Translations under genes and position numbers: made by a program
NCBI RefSeq assembly: GCF_000063445.1
Contig: NC_009464.1
Coordinates: forward strand, 2,480,001 to 2,544,000
DNA from: Methanocella arvoryzae MRE50
Lineage (GTDB): Archaea; Halobacteriota; Methanocellia; Methanocellales; Methanocellaceae
Direction: 5' to 3'
DNA length: 64,000 nucleotides
Shown here: positions 57,001 through 64,000 of the stretch, piece by piece
Layout: each line of letters opens with the position of its first letter
Position numbering within the stretch: the stretch's first letter is position 1
The notes under the pieces: generated by a model
What the model was told of the DNA's origin: nothing
Seen by the model: only the letters and a program-made list of their open reading frames with translations
Databases searched by the model: none

Positions 57001-57103
57001 ACTGGCCTATCTGAAACCTGCCATTCGACAACAGCCGCTATGTATCAACCAGTCTTCGAGCGGTGTTTTTGAACACCTGAAAACCCAGAGTCTGTTCAAG
57101 TAG
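54056..57103 (+). CDS. Glycosyltransferase-glycosyltransferase-methyltransferase fusion
   Basis: 1015 residues. First GT-B unit about 1-385 (ILFLGRWEPGCYKNSEA; SLWEGFNLPIAEMQWIGKPV). Second about 395-778 with LCVSTLEPRKNHRMLIEA and SIVEGFGMPIIESIWYGRPC. C-terminal class I methyltransferase about 785-1000 (CCIEVGTYKGGSLSLISQY; DFILIDGDHSAEGIKRD), resembling the CmcI/Methyltransf_24 group. The protein could add two sugars and a methyl group in one polypeptide. It begins about 80 bases after the coiled-coil methyltransferase. Confidence 0.87.
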   Translation: MKILICNERFLFRYGVDRVLLILGKGLNELGYTVSVMGNHFDREIVETFASKIITVPTDKEYRNGNDFTLEWLKANWDKYFKDDTPDIVLFGGWPFFSSIPFFREKGCIVVFSDHGMCPMDGYSGYHLSVLQELKRLRKAYTSQCSAIIGVSDFIVRSQSLPDAGSEVDISYILNGADHMDMKIWPKLQLRIDNASRYSEDTVRNLQKNGTKLILFLGRWEPGCYKNSEAILELLPLIRSRVNNIAVLVLGDRESVNVPAELEGYLIPIGYPDDTELQNLMEQVDLGISVSLWEGFNLPIAEMQWIGKPVLAFNIGAHPEVILHPWYLCENTTDMAGKACDILIGNDLDSVTKAQSLLKFHESFKWCTTVGKYHEKFIELARTHYSIKQQPLSIIIDVTNASRDPANSGVIRVTRRLSRTLQAYLNPIFVTWDNEQDSYVLLNRQEYETLGKFNGPVLANPDAVSQPGKRTLLSDYLMGGLNSSRWLLLPETVMESSGRMIRKWARDNGIKLAAIFYDSIPIQHPELCKDTLVRENHSDYMLGLAQCDVVIPISGFSATCLKTFWEDHHVKGCPIISDLLPGEFGGSKRPAEPKACQGTVKMLCVSTLEPRKNHRMLIEACLLMEKNHPELNWQLTLVGNRYAGAYDIAEYVQRVAATNPRIKWLGIVDDATLDRLYAEATFTVYPSIVEGFGMPIIESIWYGRPCICSNGGVMAELASEGGCLTTDVTNPEVLSRDLYRLATDSSLRARLSQEALQRKVKTWDQYVQQFLSILDSRTVMLNVNGKKMRDVMVSKSWENILYENCLCDNWQMNHSERLAILGVLSRIKPTCCIEVGTYKGGSLSLISQYSDIVFSIDIDPGIPEKFGYFDNVRFLTGPSSVLLPALLKCLDEENLPVDFILIDGDHSAEGIKRDIESVLAYVPKKPLFVMMHDSFNPECRRGMIEAPWDKSPYVEWVDIDFIPGRVIEADPASRGEMWGGLALAYLKPAIRQQPLCINQSSSGVFEHLKTQSLFK

Positions 57104-57127
57104 TCCCAATAATGGGAGATAGTCTTC

Positions 57128-58777
57128 ATGGGAAAAAAAATTATAATATGCTGTAATGCGTATCCCCCAAATTTTATTGGCGGGGCTGAGCTTGTTGCAC
57201 ATCAACAGGCAAAAGCGCTGGTAAAAATGGGAAACGATGTAATCGTTTTTACCGGTGACACAAAAACCTGCGGCGAGAGGCAGTCTCTACGGAAAGAGGT
57301 GTACGACGGTCTCACAGTCTACCGTATACACCTGACTCCTCAGGACTACAATAACGAATTCGTCAACTTTTCTCATCCAAAAGTCGATGAATATTTTAAA
57401 ACCCTGATGGATGACTTCAGGCCGGATATAGTACACTTCCATAACCTTATCGGGCTCTCTGTAGGTATCATTCACATCGCCAAGCAAAAGGGTGCTAAAA
57501 CTGTTTTAACCCTTCACGATCACTGGGGCTTCTGCTTTAAAAATACGATTATTAAACGCAATTCAACGATATGTACAGATTATTCACGCTGTGAAGAATG
57601 TATGCCTATAATACCTGGTGAAAACCATGAAAATATTCCGATCAGGATGAGAAAAGACTTCATCAGGCTGCAGATGCACGATATCGATGCGTTCATATCT
57701 CCCAGCAACTATCTTGCCAGCCGGTACATTGAGGCGGGTTTACCCCGAGAAAAATTTAATGTTATCTGGAATGGAATCGATGTCGAGCGTTTCTACCGGC
57801 TACAAAAAATACCGTGTAAAGGCCGCATCAGGTTTACTTTTATTGGTTACTTTGGACACCATAAAGGCATCAACACCTTGATCGAGGCGCTTGGATACCT
57901 CAAAGATACTAACAAATTTTTTGTTAACCTAGTAGGAAGTGGCGATCAAATGGACCTTCTAAAGCGGCAGGTGGCTACGATGGGCTTGGTTAACACAGTC
58001 AAATTTTGGGGCCGGGTTGATAATATCGATGATGCATACCGGGAAACCGATGTTTTCATCCTGCCCTCTATATGGCCGGAGAATCAACCGGTCACTATAA
58101 CCGAAGCGATGGCTGGCAGGATCCCTGTCATTGCCTCAAACAACGGGGGTGTTTCTGAATTAATAGATGATGGGGTGACCGGATATCTATTTAAGACTGG
58201 CGATGCAGCGGATCTATCCCAGAAAATGGCGGAGTTTATCAAGGACCCCGGGAAAATATGCAACTTTGGTGAAAATGCATACGCTAAGATTGTCAGCAAC
58301 ACAACCGAGCGTCAGGTCTCTAAAATTGTAGAGTTATATGATCGCATATCTCATCATTCTGCTTCCGTCGATAACCGTTTCTCGATATTCGCCTGCTGCG
58401 GAAAACGTCTGAACTCTCACTCTCTGAATGCAATTCAAATGCTCTCCACAGATGATAATGATCAAACATTTTTCATCGTAATGAGCAGCTGGCTTCAGGC
58501 TGATCAGATCGAAAATTCAAAATTCTTCTGGGTAGTCGGAGATATCCAGGATATGAGTACATTGGATTACGCTCTATCTAAAAGTATTCCGCTCCTTGTT
58601 CCTGCGGATGACAGTACGCTGAAAGGTTTGTGCCGTTCAGGTAACTGCGGCCTTTATTATGAAGATGCTTTTGAGGCGGTTGCCTGTATAGAATTATTTA
58701 CTACAAATGAGCCTGTCCGGGCAGCCTTAGGGTATAATGGTAAACGGTATGTGAACATCTCAAAAAATTGCATTTAA
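57128..58777 (+). CDS. GT4-type glycosyltransferase with an extra GT-like C-terminal half
   Basis: 549 residues. First 395 residues: complete GT4 (IIICCNAYPPNFIGGAE, FIGYFGHHKGINTLIEAL, LPSIWPENQPVTITEAMAGR). The last 150 (SHHSASVDNRFSIFACCGKR to the end) resemble the donor-binding half of a second GT without its first half, so a fused or decayed unit. GGGAGAT precedes the ATG. Confidence 0.83.
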   Translation: MGKKIIICCNAYPPNFIGGAELVAHQQAKALVKMGNDVIVFTGDTKTCGERQSLRKEVYDGLTVYRIHLTPQDYNNEFVNFSHPKVDEYFKTLMDDFRPDIVHFHNLIGLSVGIIHIAKQKGAKTVLTLHDHWGFCFKNTIIKRNSTICTDYSRCEECMPIIPGENHENIPIRMRKDFIRLQMHDIDAFISPSNYLASRYIEAGLPREKFNVIWNGIDVERFYRLQKIPCKGRIRFTFIGYFGHHKGINTLIEALGYLKDTNKFFVNLVGSGDQMDLLKRQVATMGLVNTVKFWGRVDNIDDAYRETDVFILPSIWPENQPVTITEAMAGRIPVIASNNGGVSELIDDGVTGYLFKTGDAADLSQKMAEFIKDPGKICNFGENAYAKIVSNTTERQVSKIVELYDRISHHSASVDNRFSIFACCGKRLNSHSLNAIQMLSTDDNDQTFFIVMSSWLQADQIENSKFFWVVGDIQDMSTLDYALSKSIPLLVPADDSTLKGLCRSGNCGLYYEDAFEAVACIELFTTNEPVRAALGYNGKRYVNISKNCI

Positions 58778-58836
58778 ACTTTTTACTCATCACAGCAGCT
58801 TTTTAAAAAGGTATCCTTTGATACAGTAATTCCTAT

Positions 58837-61041
58837 CTACTTAAGTTCTACCCAATCCCAGGCAATGGCAATGGGTCTCGGGTCATCGCTAACTCCTGCT
58901 TCTCTGGGGGACGTGGTATCACCATATTTAAAAGTGATTGTGTTATACCCATTTTCCACAATGTATTCACGAGATATTTCTACCGTATACTGATTCCATC
59001 CTTCTGTTATACTTATCTGACCGACGTAATTGTTATTCACATATATCTCAATCATCCTGTTCGAAGAGTCATACAGGAATGGTAAACATTTCATAGTTAG
59101 CGTTATAGTCTGGGATGAATTGTCCAAAAACTGTGTCGATACAATAAATAACTCTGATTGATTGCCCGATGACCAAACAATATCAAGTTCGTCGGACCAC
59201 TTCTCCGGAGACGAAAATCCAGTACGCAGACATGGACTATACTTGTATTTTCCAATATCTATATATAATGTTTTATTAGCTTCAATAAAAGAAGTACCTC
59301 TAATCGCAAATGCTAACTGACGGTCATCGTTACTAACTGTTCCCTCAACATCGCAGGGTCGTATATTGTCTTCATTTGAAAACATCTTGATGGTATTATC
59401 ACCCGGGACCAGGTTTACTGGTATGGTAATAACAGAATACTCTGGGCTTACTATCGATTCATATACTGTGGCATTATTTAATTCTACGAACAAATGCCGA
59501 GGTTTGTTTATCGATCGTATCTCAAAGCAAAATACGCCCTGACATTCGGTAGGTGAATAAATCCAAATTTCCGAATCATTGGTCATCCACCGGAAAAAAT
59601 TACCATCATATTCTGGGTAATAAAAACCTGTACTCGCAAATGGCTCAAGATATAAATTTGTCTGATAAAGGCTGACATTATCATGTTTTTGGTAAATATC
59701 ATATGAACGATGATATTTCTGGACTACTACTGGATCTGCGATCGATAGGGGGATGTCACTAACAATAGTAGAAGTATTCTTATTTAAAATATTGGCATAC
59801 TTCGGTAAATTATAATGTGCGTTAAAATTTGGCAGGTAGTATTGGAAATGTCTGTATGAATCTGTGGCAACTAACATTGTATCATGTGGCGAATAATTGT
59901 ATTTTATATAATCACAAGCTTGAATTGGCGCGGGTGTAATATTTGAAAGCAAATATGCATGGCTGAGCGCTTGGTATGCCATGATAATAACTGCGATCGA
60001 AGCGCACACATATATAATTTTCTTTATGTTACTATATCTTATGTTGTCAGTTAACCATACTATTGATGCACCAAATATAATTGAAAGTGGTGCGAATATC
60101 GGGAGGAGATATCTGGAAATATAAAGCTGATATATGGAAATATATACTAATGATGCTATTACTATCCATAGTATTAATAACGTACTATTCTTTTCTATAT
60201 GTTTAATAGTTATTACATTCTTTCTTATGGCGATTACTCCAGCCATAATCACAATAGCTGCGAATATCAGTATACTGATAGTCCATCCATCCAGTAATAT
60301 AGTAAAATAATTTTCTATCGTTTTTACTGTATATACGAATCTTTCTATAGCATCGATTTGTGTCCTTGCCAGACGTAGGTAATTTATAACTCCCCCACTT
60401 AGCAGTGAAGCCGGTACAAACCAAATCAAGCCCCCTATTGCAGCAAAAATTATTGATTTTATTATTGGTACTATCTCTTTTTTCCAGTACAGAAATGCTA
60501 TTAGTAGTATGGCTACCAGAATAAAATTTTGTGGCCTAATTCCAACTGCATATGTTGCTAGAAACGCCCCTATATATAATAATTTGTTAGATCTCAAGCC
60601 GATATACAAACAATATACTGATGCAGTTAAAAACATTAAAAATACAATATCAGTCATTGCTATGATACTGAATACAAGATGGGCCGGAGTAAGAGAAATA
60701 ATGATAGCTGATATGATCCCAACTTTTTCATTATACATCTCTTTTCCTAGGAGATATGTAAAAACAACTGATAAAGCTCCAGAAAACACGCTAAGCATAT
60801 TTAATGTTAGCGTATCGTTTTGAAGTATCCAATTTATTACTGTGGCAAGGAATACATAACTCGGGTATCCTGGAGGATGTGGTTGATGAATCTCTAAGTT
60901 AAATTCGTGTAAACTCAGAGCATATTGAACGCTGTCCCATTCGTCTAAATACTTGGATACTAGAAATAACCGAATCAGAAGTGCAATGGAAAATAGCACC
61001 GTTACTATTATTAAATTTTTTCTATTAATTTGACTATGCAT
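58837..61041 (-). CDS. GT-C glycosyltransferase, PMT/ArnT-type
   Basis: 734 residues. The N-terminal half has about 12 spans, with DEWDSVQYALSLHEF in the first external loop (catalytic acidic pair typical of GT-C mannosyl/arabinosyl transferases) and RPQNFILVAILLI. From about residue 430 a large external domain rich in beta strands follows. Such enzymes use lipid-phosphate sugars outside the membrane. The base composition is strongly AT-rich, unlike the first 45 kb. Confidence 0.82.
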   Translation of the reverse strand: MHSQINRKNLIIVTVLFSIALLIRLFLVSKYLDEWDSVQYALSLHEFNLEIHQPHPPGYPSYVFLATVINWILQNDTLTLNMLSVFSGALSVVFTYLLGKEMYNEKVGIISAIIISLTPAHLVFSIIAMTDIVFLMFLTASVYCLYIGLRSNKLLYIGAFLATYAVGIRPQNFILVAILLIAFLYWKKEIVPIIKSIIFAAIGGLIWFVPASLLSGGVINYLRLARTQIDAIERFVYTVKTIENYFTILLDGWTISILIFAAIVIMAGVIAIRKNVITIKHIEKNSTLLILWIVIASLVYISIYQLYISRYLLPIFAPLSIIFGASIVWLTDNIRYSNIKKIIYVCASIAVIIMAYQALSHAYLLSNITPAPIQACDYIKYNYSPHDTMLVATDSYRHFQYYLPNFNAHYNLPKYANILNKNTSTIVSDIPLSIADPVVVQKYHRSYDIYQKHDNVSLYQTNLYLEPFASTGFYYPEYDGNFFRWMTNDSEIWIYSPTECQGVFCFEIRSINKPRHLFVELNNATVYESIVSPEYSVITIPVNLVPGDNTIKMFSNEDNIRPCDVEGTVSNDDRQLAFAIRGTSFIEANKTLYIDIGKYKYSPCLRTGFSSPEKWSDELDIVWSSGNQSELFIVSTQFLDNSSQTITLTMKCLPFLYDSSNRMIEIYVNNNYVGQISITEGWNQYTVEISREYIVENGYNTITFKYGDTTSPREAGVSDDPRPIAIAWDWVELK

Positions 61042-61068
61042 TTTTATAGTACCTGTGTGTTCTTTTAG

Positions 61069-61371
61069 CTATTGATATTTAAACATATCCATTCTAAAAA
61101 CTCGTATTCGATATGATGAATAGGAGATTTTTCCAAATGATGATCGTGCTTCACTCGGCAGATGGTCGAAGCCGAGAATCCACATTTTATATGTGTCACT
61201 GCGGAGCATTCTTACCAGTTCGCGAACGCTCGGTAAATTTGCCAGCTCCATATGGGGAATTGCTCGTAGCAAGGCGATCCGACTATACTGGGGAGGTCTG
61301 CCCATCTTATTATTTTTCTCAAGGTACTGGAAACGCTGATAGTCAACTGCCTCCAGCATTACGAGACACAC
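61069..61371 (-). pseudogene. Transposase N-terminal remnant
   Basis: 100 residues with MGRPPQYSRIALLRAIPHM, SVRELVRMLRS and ILGFDHLPSEARSSF blocks typical of the N-terminal domain of DDE transposases of the IS1182/IS5/IS4-like groups. The frame ends after about 70 relevant residues and no catalytic DDE part follows, so it is a decayed fragment. Adjacent sequence (61372-61510) continues with stops in all frames. No insertion-sequence ends found. Confidence 0.65.
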
Positions 61372-61642
61372 GTCAGAAAGAATTTTCTATGTCAATCGAA
61401 GCAATAAACGAGCATATACCAGCCTGTAACAACGTTTTTACTATTCATAAAAATGCCAATGGCTGCAATACCCTTATACTTGCTCTCGACTTACGCGAAA
61501 GTCACTGCTAATTAGTCTATGACTGGGTAATTAAGTTGAATATTATAAAGGAATCTATATTATTTATATTTACCAATAAAAAATAGAAATATACATTAAT
61601 CTTTATATTTTCTTATCGTTACGAAAGAAGTTTACGAAATGG

Positions 61643-61650
61643 TATAAATA
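61643..61650 (+). promoter_or_regulatory. TATA box of the PIG-V-like gene
   Basis: GGTATAAATAC is centred about 28 bases before GTG 61674, so the transcript would start at or next to the start codon. Confidence 0.55.
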
Positions 61651-61673
61651 CTTGAGGCTATTTTAATAGATAT

Positions 61674-62828
61674 GTGTATAGCCTTTTTGGTAATAATCTA
61701 AAAAGTGCATATAATAATTTGAGTAAGATGGTTCCTGAAGAGATTAGATATATCTTATTACTCTTCATTCTTTCAAGGTTCATACTTATAATCATCGGTT
61801 GTTACTCTCGACTCAGATATTGTGGTAGTGATTTTTTTCACTTTACCGATTTTATATGGCTTAACGTCTGGGGTGTATATGATTCGGGTTGGTATGTGAG
61901 TATAGCTAATAATTGGTACTCTAGCCATCTATCTACTTATCCAACAACGTTGAATCAGGGTAATTATGCTTTCTTTCCTCTATACCCTTTACTGATGAAG
62001 CTTATAGGAAGTATTATTGGCAGCACATTTATTGCTGGACTTATCATTTCGAATATAACATTATTAATCGCATGCTTTTTCCTCTATAAACTTATCCTCA
62101 TCGAGAACGACCCGACAATAGCAAAAAAAGCTATAAAATACACTTTTCTTTTCCCTGTAGCATTCATTTATTCTGGGGTATTTACTGAATCACTTTATCT
62201 GGCTTTACTTATTATGTGTTTTTACTATGCGAGAAAAGAACAGTGGCATATCGTAGGACTACTCGGCTTATTTCTTTCGCTTACCCGATCACTCGGTGTT
62301 TTTGTCATTTTTCCCATGTTGTTAGAGTATCTTGCCATAAGAGATTATAAAGTAACTAAGGTAAAGTCTAATGTATTGTATTTACTACTTATTCCAGTGG
62401 GCCTCGCAATTTTCTCGGTATATAACTTTTACTTTACTGGGGATTTTTTTGCTTTTATTCATATACAATCCGCATGGGGCAGGCATCTTGATAATCCGCT
62501 AAATTATTTATTACATGGGTTATTTAGTAATCATGCGGAAGAGTTCTTCTGGGCATTCTTTACTGTGGTTTTTACGGTTCTACTGATAGCAGGAAGTAGT
62601 TTAATCAGGCCTTCGTATCTTCTTGTAGGTGTATATTCCATTATTATCCCTCTCTCCTCTGGCATAGCATCCATGCCTCGATACTTTTTGGCAGTATTTC
62701 CACTCTATATTATCATGGCTAAACTTACAAAAAATAAATACACTGATATGATACTCACCGCATTACTGATTATTGTCCAGTGCTATTTGATGGCATTATG
62801 GGCTATAGGCAGCCCATTTGTAATGTAG
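61674..62828 (+). CDS. PIG-V-like mannosyltransferase (GT-C)
   Basis: 384 residues, eight to ten spans. VYDSGWYVSIANNW in the first loop and YAFFPLYPLLMKL match the PIG-V (GPI mannosyltransferase 2) family. The GTG start has a TATA box at leaderless distance; ATG 61672 is out of frame. Downstream, 62829-63047 contains a short open extension ahead of the next gene but no start. Confidence 0.82.
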   Translation: MYSLFGNNLKSAYNNLSKMVPEEIRYILLLFILSRFILIIIGCYSRLRYCGSDFFHFTDFIWLNVWGVYDSGWYVSIANNWYSSHLSTYPTTLNQGNYAFFPLYPLLMKLIGSIIGSTFIAGLIISNITLLIACFFLYKLILIENDPTIAKKAIKYTFLFPVAFIYSGVFTESLYLALLIMCFYYARKEQWHIVGLLGLFLSLTRSLGVFVIFPMLLEYLAIRDYKVTKVKSNVLYLLLIPVGLAIFSVYNFYFTGDFFAFIHIQSAWGRHLDNPLNYLLHGLFSNHAEEFFWAFFTVVFTVLLIAGSSLIRPSYLLVGVYSIIIPLSSGIASMPRYFLAVFPLYIIMAKLTKNKYTDMILTALLIIVQCYLMALWAIGSPFVM

Positions 62829-63047
62829 TATATCGACGGGTTAATAATGATCATGTCATCGAGAAAAACTGTTTAAGATATTTTATCGTCACTCAAAATT
62901 GACCTTTCTCTATATACTTACCTTAACGTACTGTATAAGCAAAATATCACAACTATCACCCTCATTACCACAATCTATATTGCAGTTACCAAACTTACAA
63001 ACTTAGAGCCCGATGTGCTGATACGTCTGTCTTTGAGGTTTATCTTT

Positions 63048-63629
63048 ATGCCAGAAGAAAGTGGTAATTTGCGTAAGTATCGGAATAAAAATCCGCTGCT
63101 TCAGATTTTAATAAAAAAGTTTATTAAAAGTATACATGCGTACATATATTCTTTAGATGTAGATTATATCCTTGATGCTGGGTGTGGAGAAGGGATTATA
63201 ATGAAAAGCCTCCATGGCCGAAATCTCTGTGGCATAGATATCTCCACAAAGGCAATTGCGTTAGCCAAAGAGATGAACCCTGGCTCAAACGTATTTTGTG
63301 GAACATTATATTCGCTGCCTTTTAAAGACGAAAGTTTTGATCTTATTTTATCAATCGAAACTCTCGAACATCTGTATGCACCTGAAAATGCACTCCGGGA
63401 ACTAAAAAGGGTGACTAAAAAGTATTGCATAGTTAGTGTACCTAACGAGCCATTTTTTTGTATGATGAACCTTCTACGGGGGAAAAATATCTCCCGGCTT
63501 GGTAATGATGTTGAACATCTTCAGAAATGGGGTCGTACCGATTTGTGTCGTCTTATCGAGCCTTATTTTGAGATCGTCGATGTAAAAACGCCGTTCCCTT
63601 GGATCGTTGTGTTATGCAAGAAAAAATAA
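63048..63629 (+). CDS. SAM-dependent methyltransferase
   Basis: About 193 residues from ATG 63048 (MPEESGNLRKYRNKN). Motif I ILDAGCGEGIIM, then GIDISTKAIALAKEM and LILSIETLEHLYAPE. Class I methyltransferase of the small type found in glycan clusters. An open extension (start 63015, and open without start to about 62870) is of doubtful meaning. The substrate is probably a sugar or lipid-linked chain. Confidence 0.82.
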   Translation: MPEESGNLRKYRNKNPLLQILIKKFIKSIHAYIYSLDVDYILDAGCGEGIIMKSLHGRNLCGIDISTKAIALAKEMNPGSNVFCGTLYSLPFKDESFDLILSIETLEHLYAPENALRELKRVTKKYCIVSVPNEPFFCMMNLLRGKNISRLGNDVEHLQKWGRTDLCRLIEPYFEIVDVKTPFPWIVVLCKKK

Positions 63630-63666
63630 ATGTGTTCTTGGCTTATCTATACTTATTCATGGTTTC

Positions 63667-64000
63667 TTATTCATGTTTTATTATCCAGTATTTTCTAGGC
63701 ATCAAATTTACAATCAGTTCACCAATTAATCCTATCGCAACAAACTGCATCCCGATAATGATCATCAGAATCCCTAGATTAAGCAGAGGTCTGTCGCCTA
63801 TCCTTATTCCATTTAACCACTGGTATACAAGGAACGTTAAAACTGCGCATCCCGTTATACCAAATATTGAGCCGATACCGCCAAAAAAATGTAGGGGCTT
63901 CTGACTATATGACATTAGAAATTTAACTGTGATCAGATCTATAAATCCTCTGACGATCCTTTTTGCGCCATATTTTGACTTACCATGAACCCGCTGCCTA
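63667..64000 (-). CDS. GT2 glycosyltransferase with membrane C terminus, partial
   Basis: Minus-strand frame open to the window edge. VHGKSKYGAKRIVRGFIDL is the typical end of a dolichol-phosphate-sugar synthase-like GT2 (GtrB/DPM group), followed by two to three membrane spans (LGILMIIIGMQFVAIGLI). Stop at 63667. The catalytic part lies beyond the right edge. Confidence 0.85.
   Translation of the reverse strand, partial: RQRVHGKSKYGAKRIVRGFIDLITVKFLMSYSQKPLHFFGGIGSIFGITGCAVLTFLVYQWLNGIRIGDRPLLNLGILMIIIGMQFVAIGLIGELIVNLMPRKYWIIKHE

Noticed and set aside
61113-61511. 132-codon plus-strand open frame opposite the transposase remnant
   Set aside because: Antisense to a recognisable transposase fragment and without family resemblance.
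1-64000. tRNA or rRNA genes
   Set aside because: No tRNA TΨC-arm-like GGTTCGAATCC sequences with a matching acceptor stem and no rRNA-like tracts were seen by eye.

Overview
This window looks like a methanogen-type euryarchaeal chromosome, most likely from Methanocellales (Rice Cluster I). The archaeal signs are GatD (the archaeal tRNA-Gln amidotransferase subunit), a form III RuBisCO, the NadX/NadC pair, an Lhr-family helicase, DUF1616 and DUF354 proteins, and TATA boxes about 25 bases before leaderless or short-leader starts. The taxon itself is inferred; no 16S rRNA or methanogenesis gene is present. I saw no tRNA, rRNA or CRISPR array.

Layout. 1-5.6 kb: gatD-argH (overlapping, minus strand), a membrane/hydrolase fusion and a radical SAM-TRAM protein. 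5.6-6.6 kb: non-coding, with several dyad-symmetric repeats. 6.6-9.05 kb: a secreted subtilase with a Thr-Pro linker and a beta-propeller. 9.4-33.4 kb: a large surface-glycan region. It holds six paralogous FemAB/GNAT-like proteins (five in tandem), an M48-GNAT fusion, a heparinase II/III-like protein, multi-span membrane proteins, an SGNH-like hydrolase, a flippase, a DUF354 protein, two polysaccharide deacetylases (one broken by an in-frame TAG), a PIG-L deacetylase, a WbqC-like protein, a DUF1616 protein and two membrane-anchored kinase-like proteins. 33.6-46.8 kb: mainly housekeeping genes (stand-alone RAM domain, IlvD-family dehydratase, PurE, a BtrH-like protein, Lhr helicase, a lipoprotein, NadX/NadC, a DRTGG protein, RuBisCO). 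46.9-58.8 kb: a bacterial-style O-antigen/ABC-export cluster (three GT4 genes, Wzm/Wzt-like transporter, coiled-coil methyltransferase, a GT-GT-methyltransferase fusion, another GT). 58.8-64 kb: a visibly AT-rich segment with GT-C enzymes, a transposase remnant, a methyltransferase and a GT2 truncated by the window edge.

The two glycan regions can be read together. Glycosyltransferases and GT-C enzymes build glycans, the flippase or the Wzm/Wzt transporter exports them, and deacetylases, methyltransferases, FemAB-like transferases and possibly kinases decorate them. The heparinase-like protein and the subtilase would act outside the cell. The most unusual features are the tandem FemAB-like array, a set of long non-coding inverted-repeat elements that share one architecture but carry different repeated words, several genes whose best start looks like a non-AUG codon (ATT, ATC, CTG, TTG) behind a good Shine-Dalgarno, and the amber-interrupted deacetylase.
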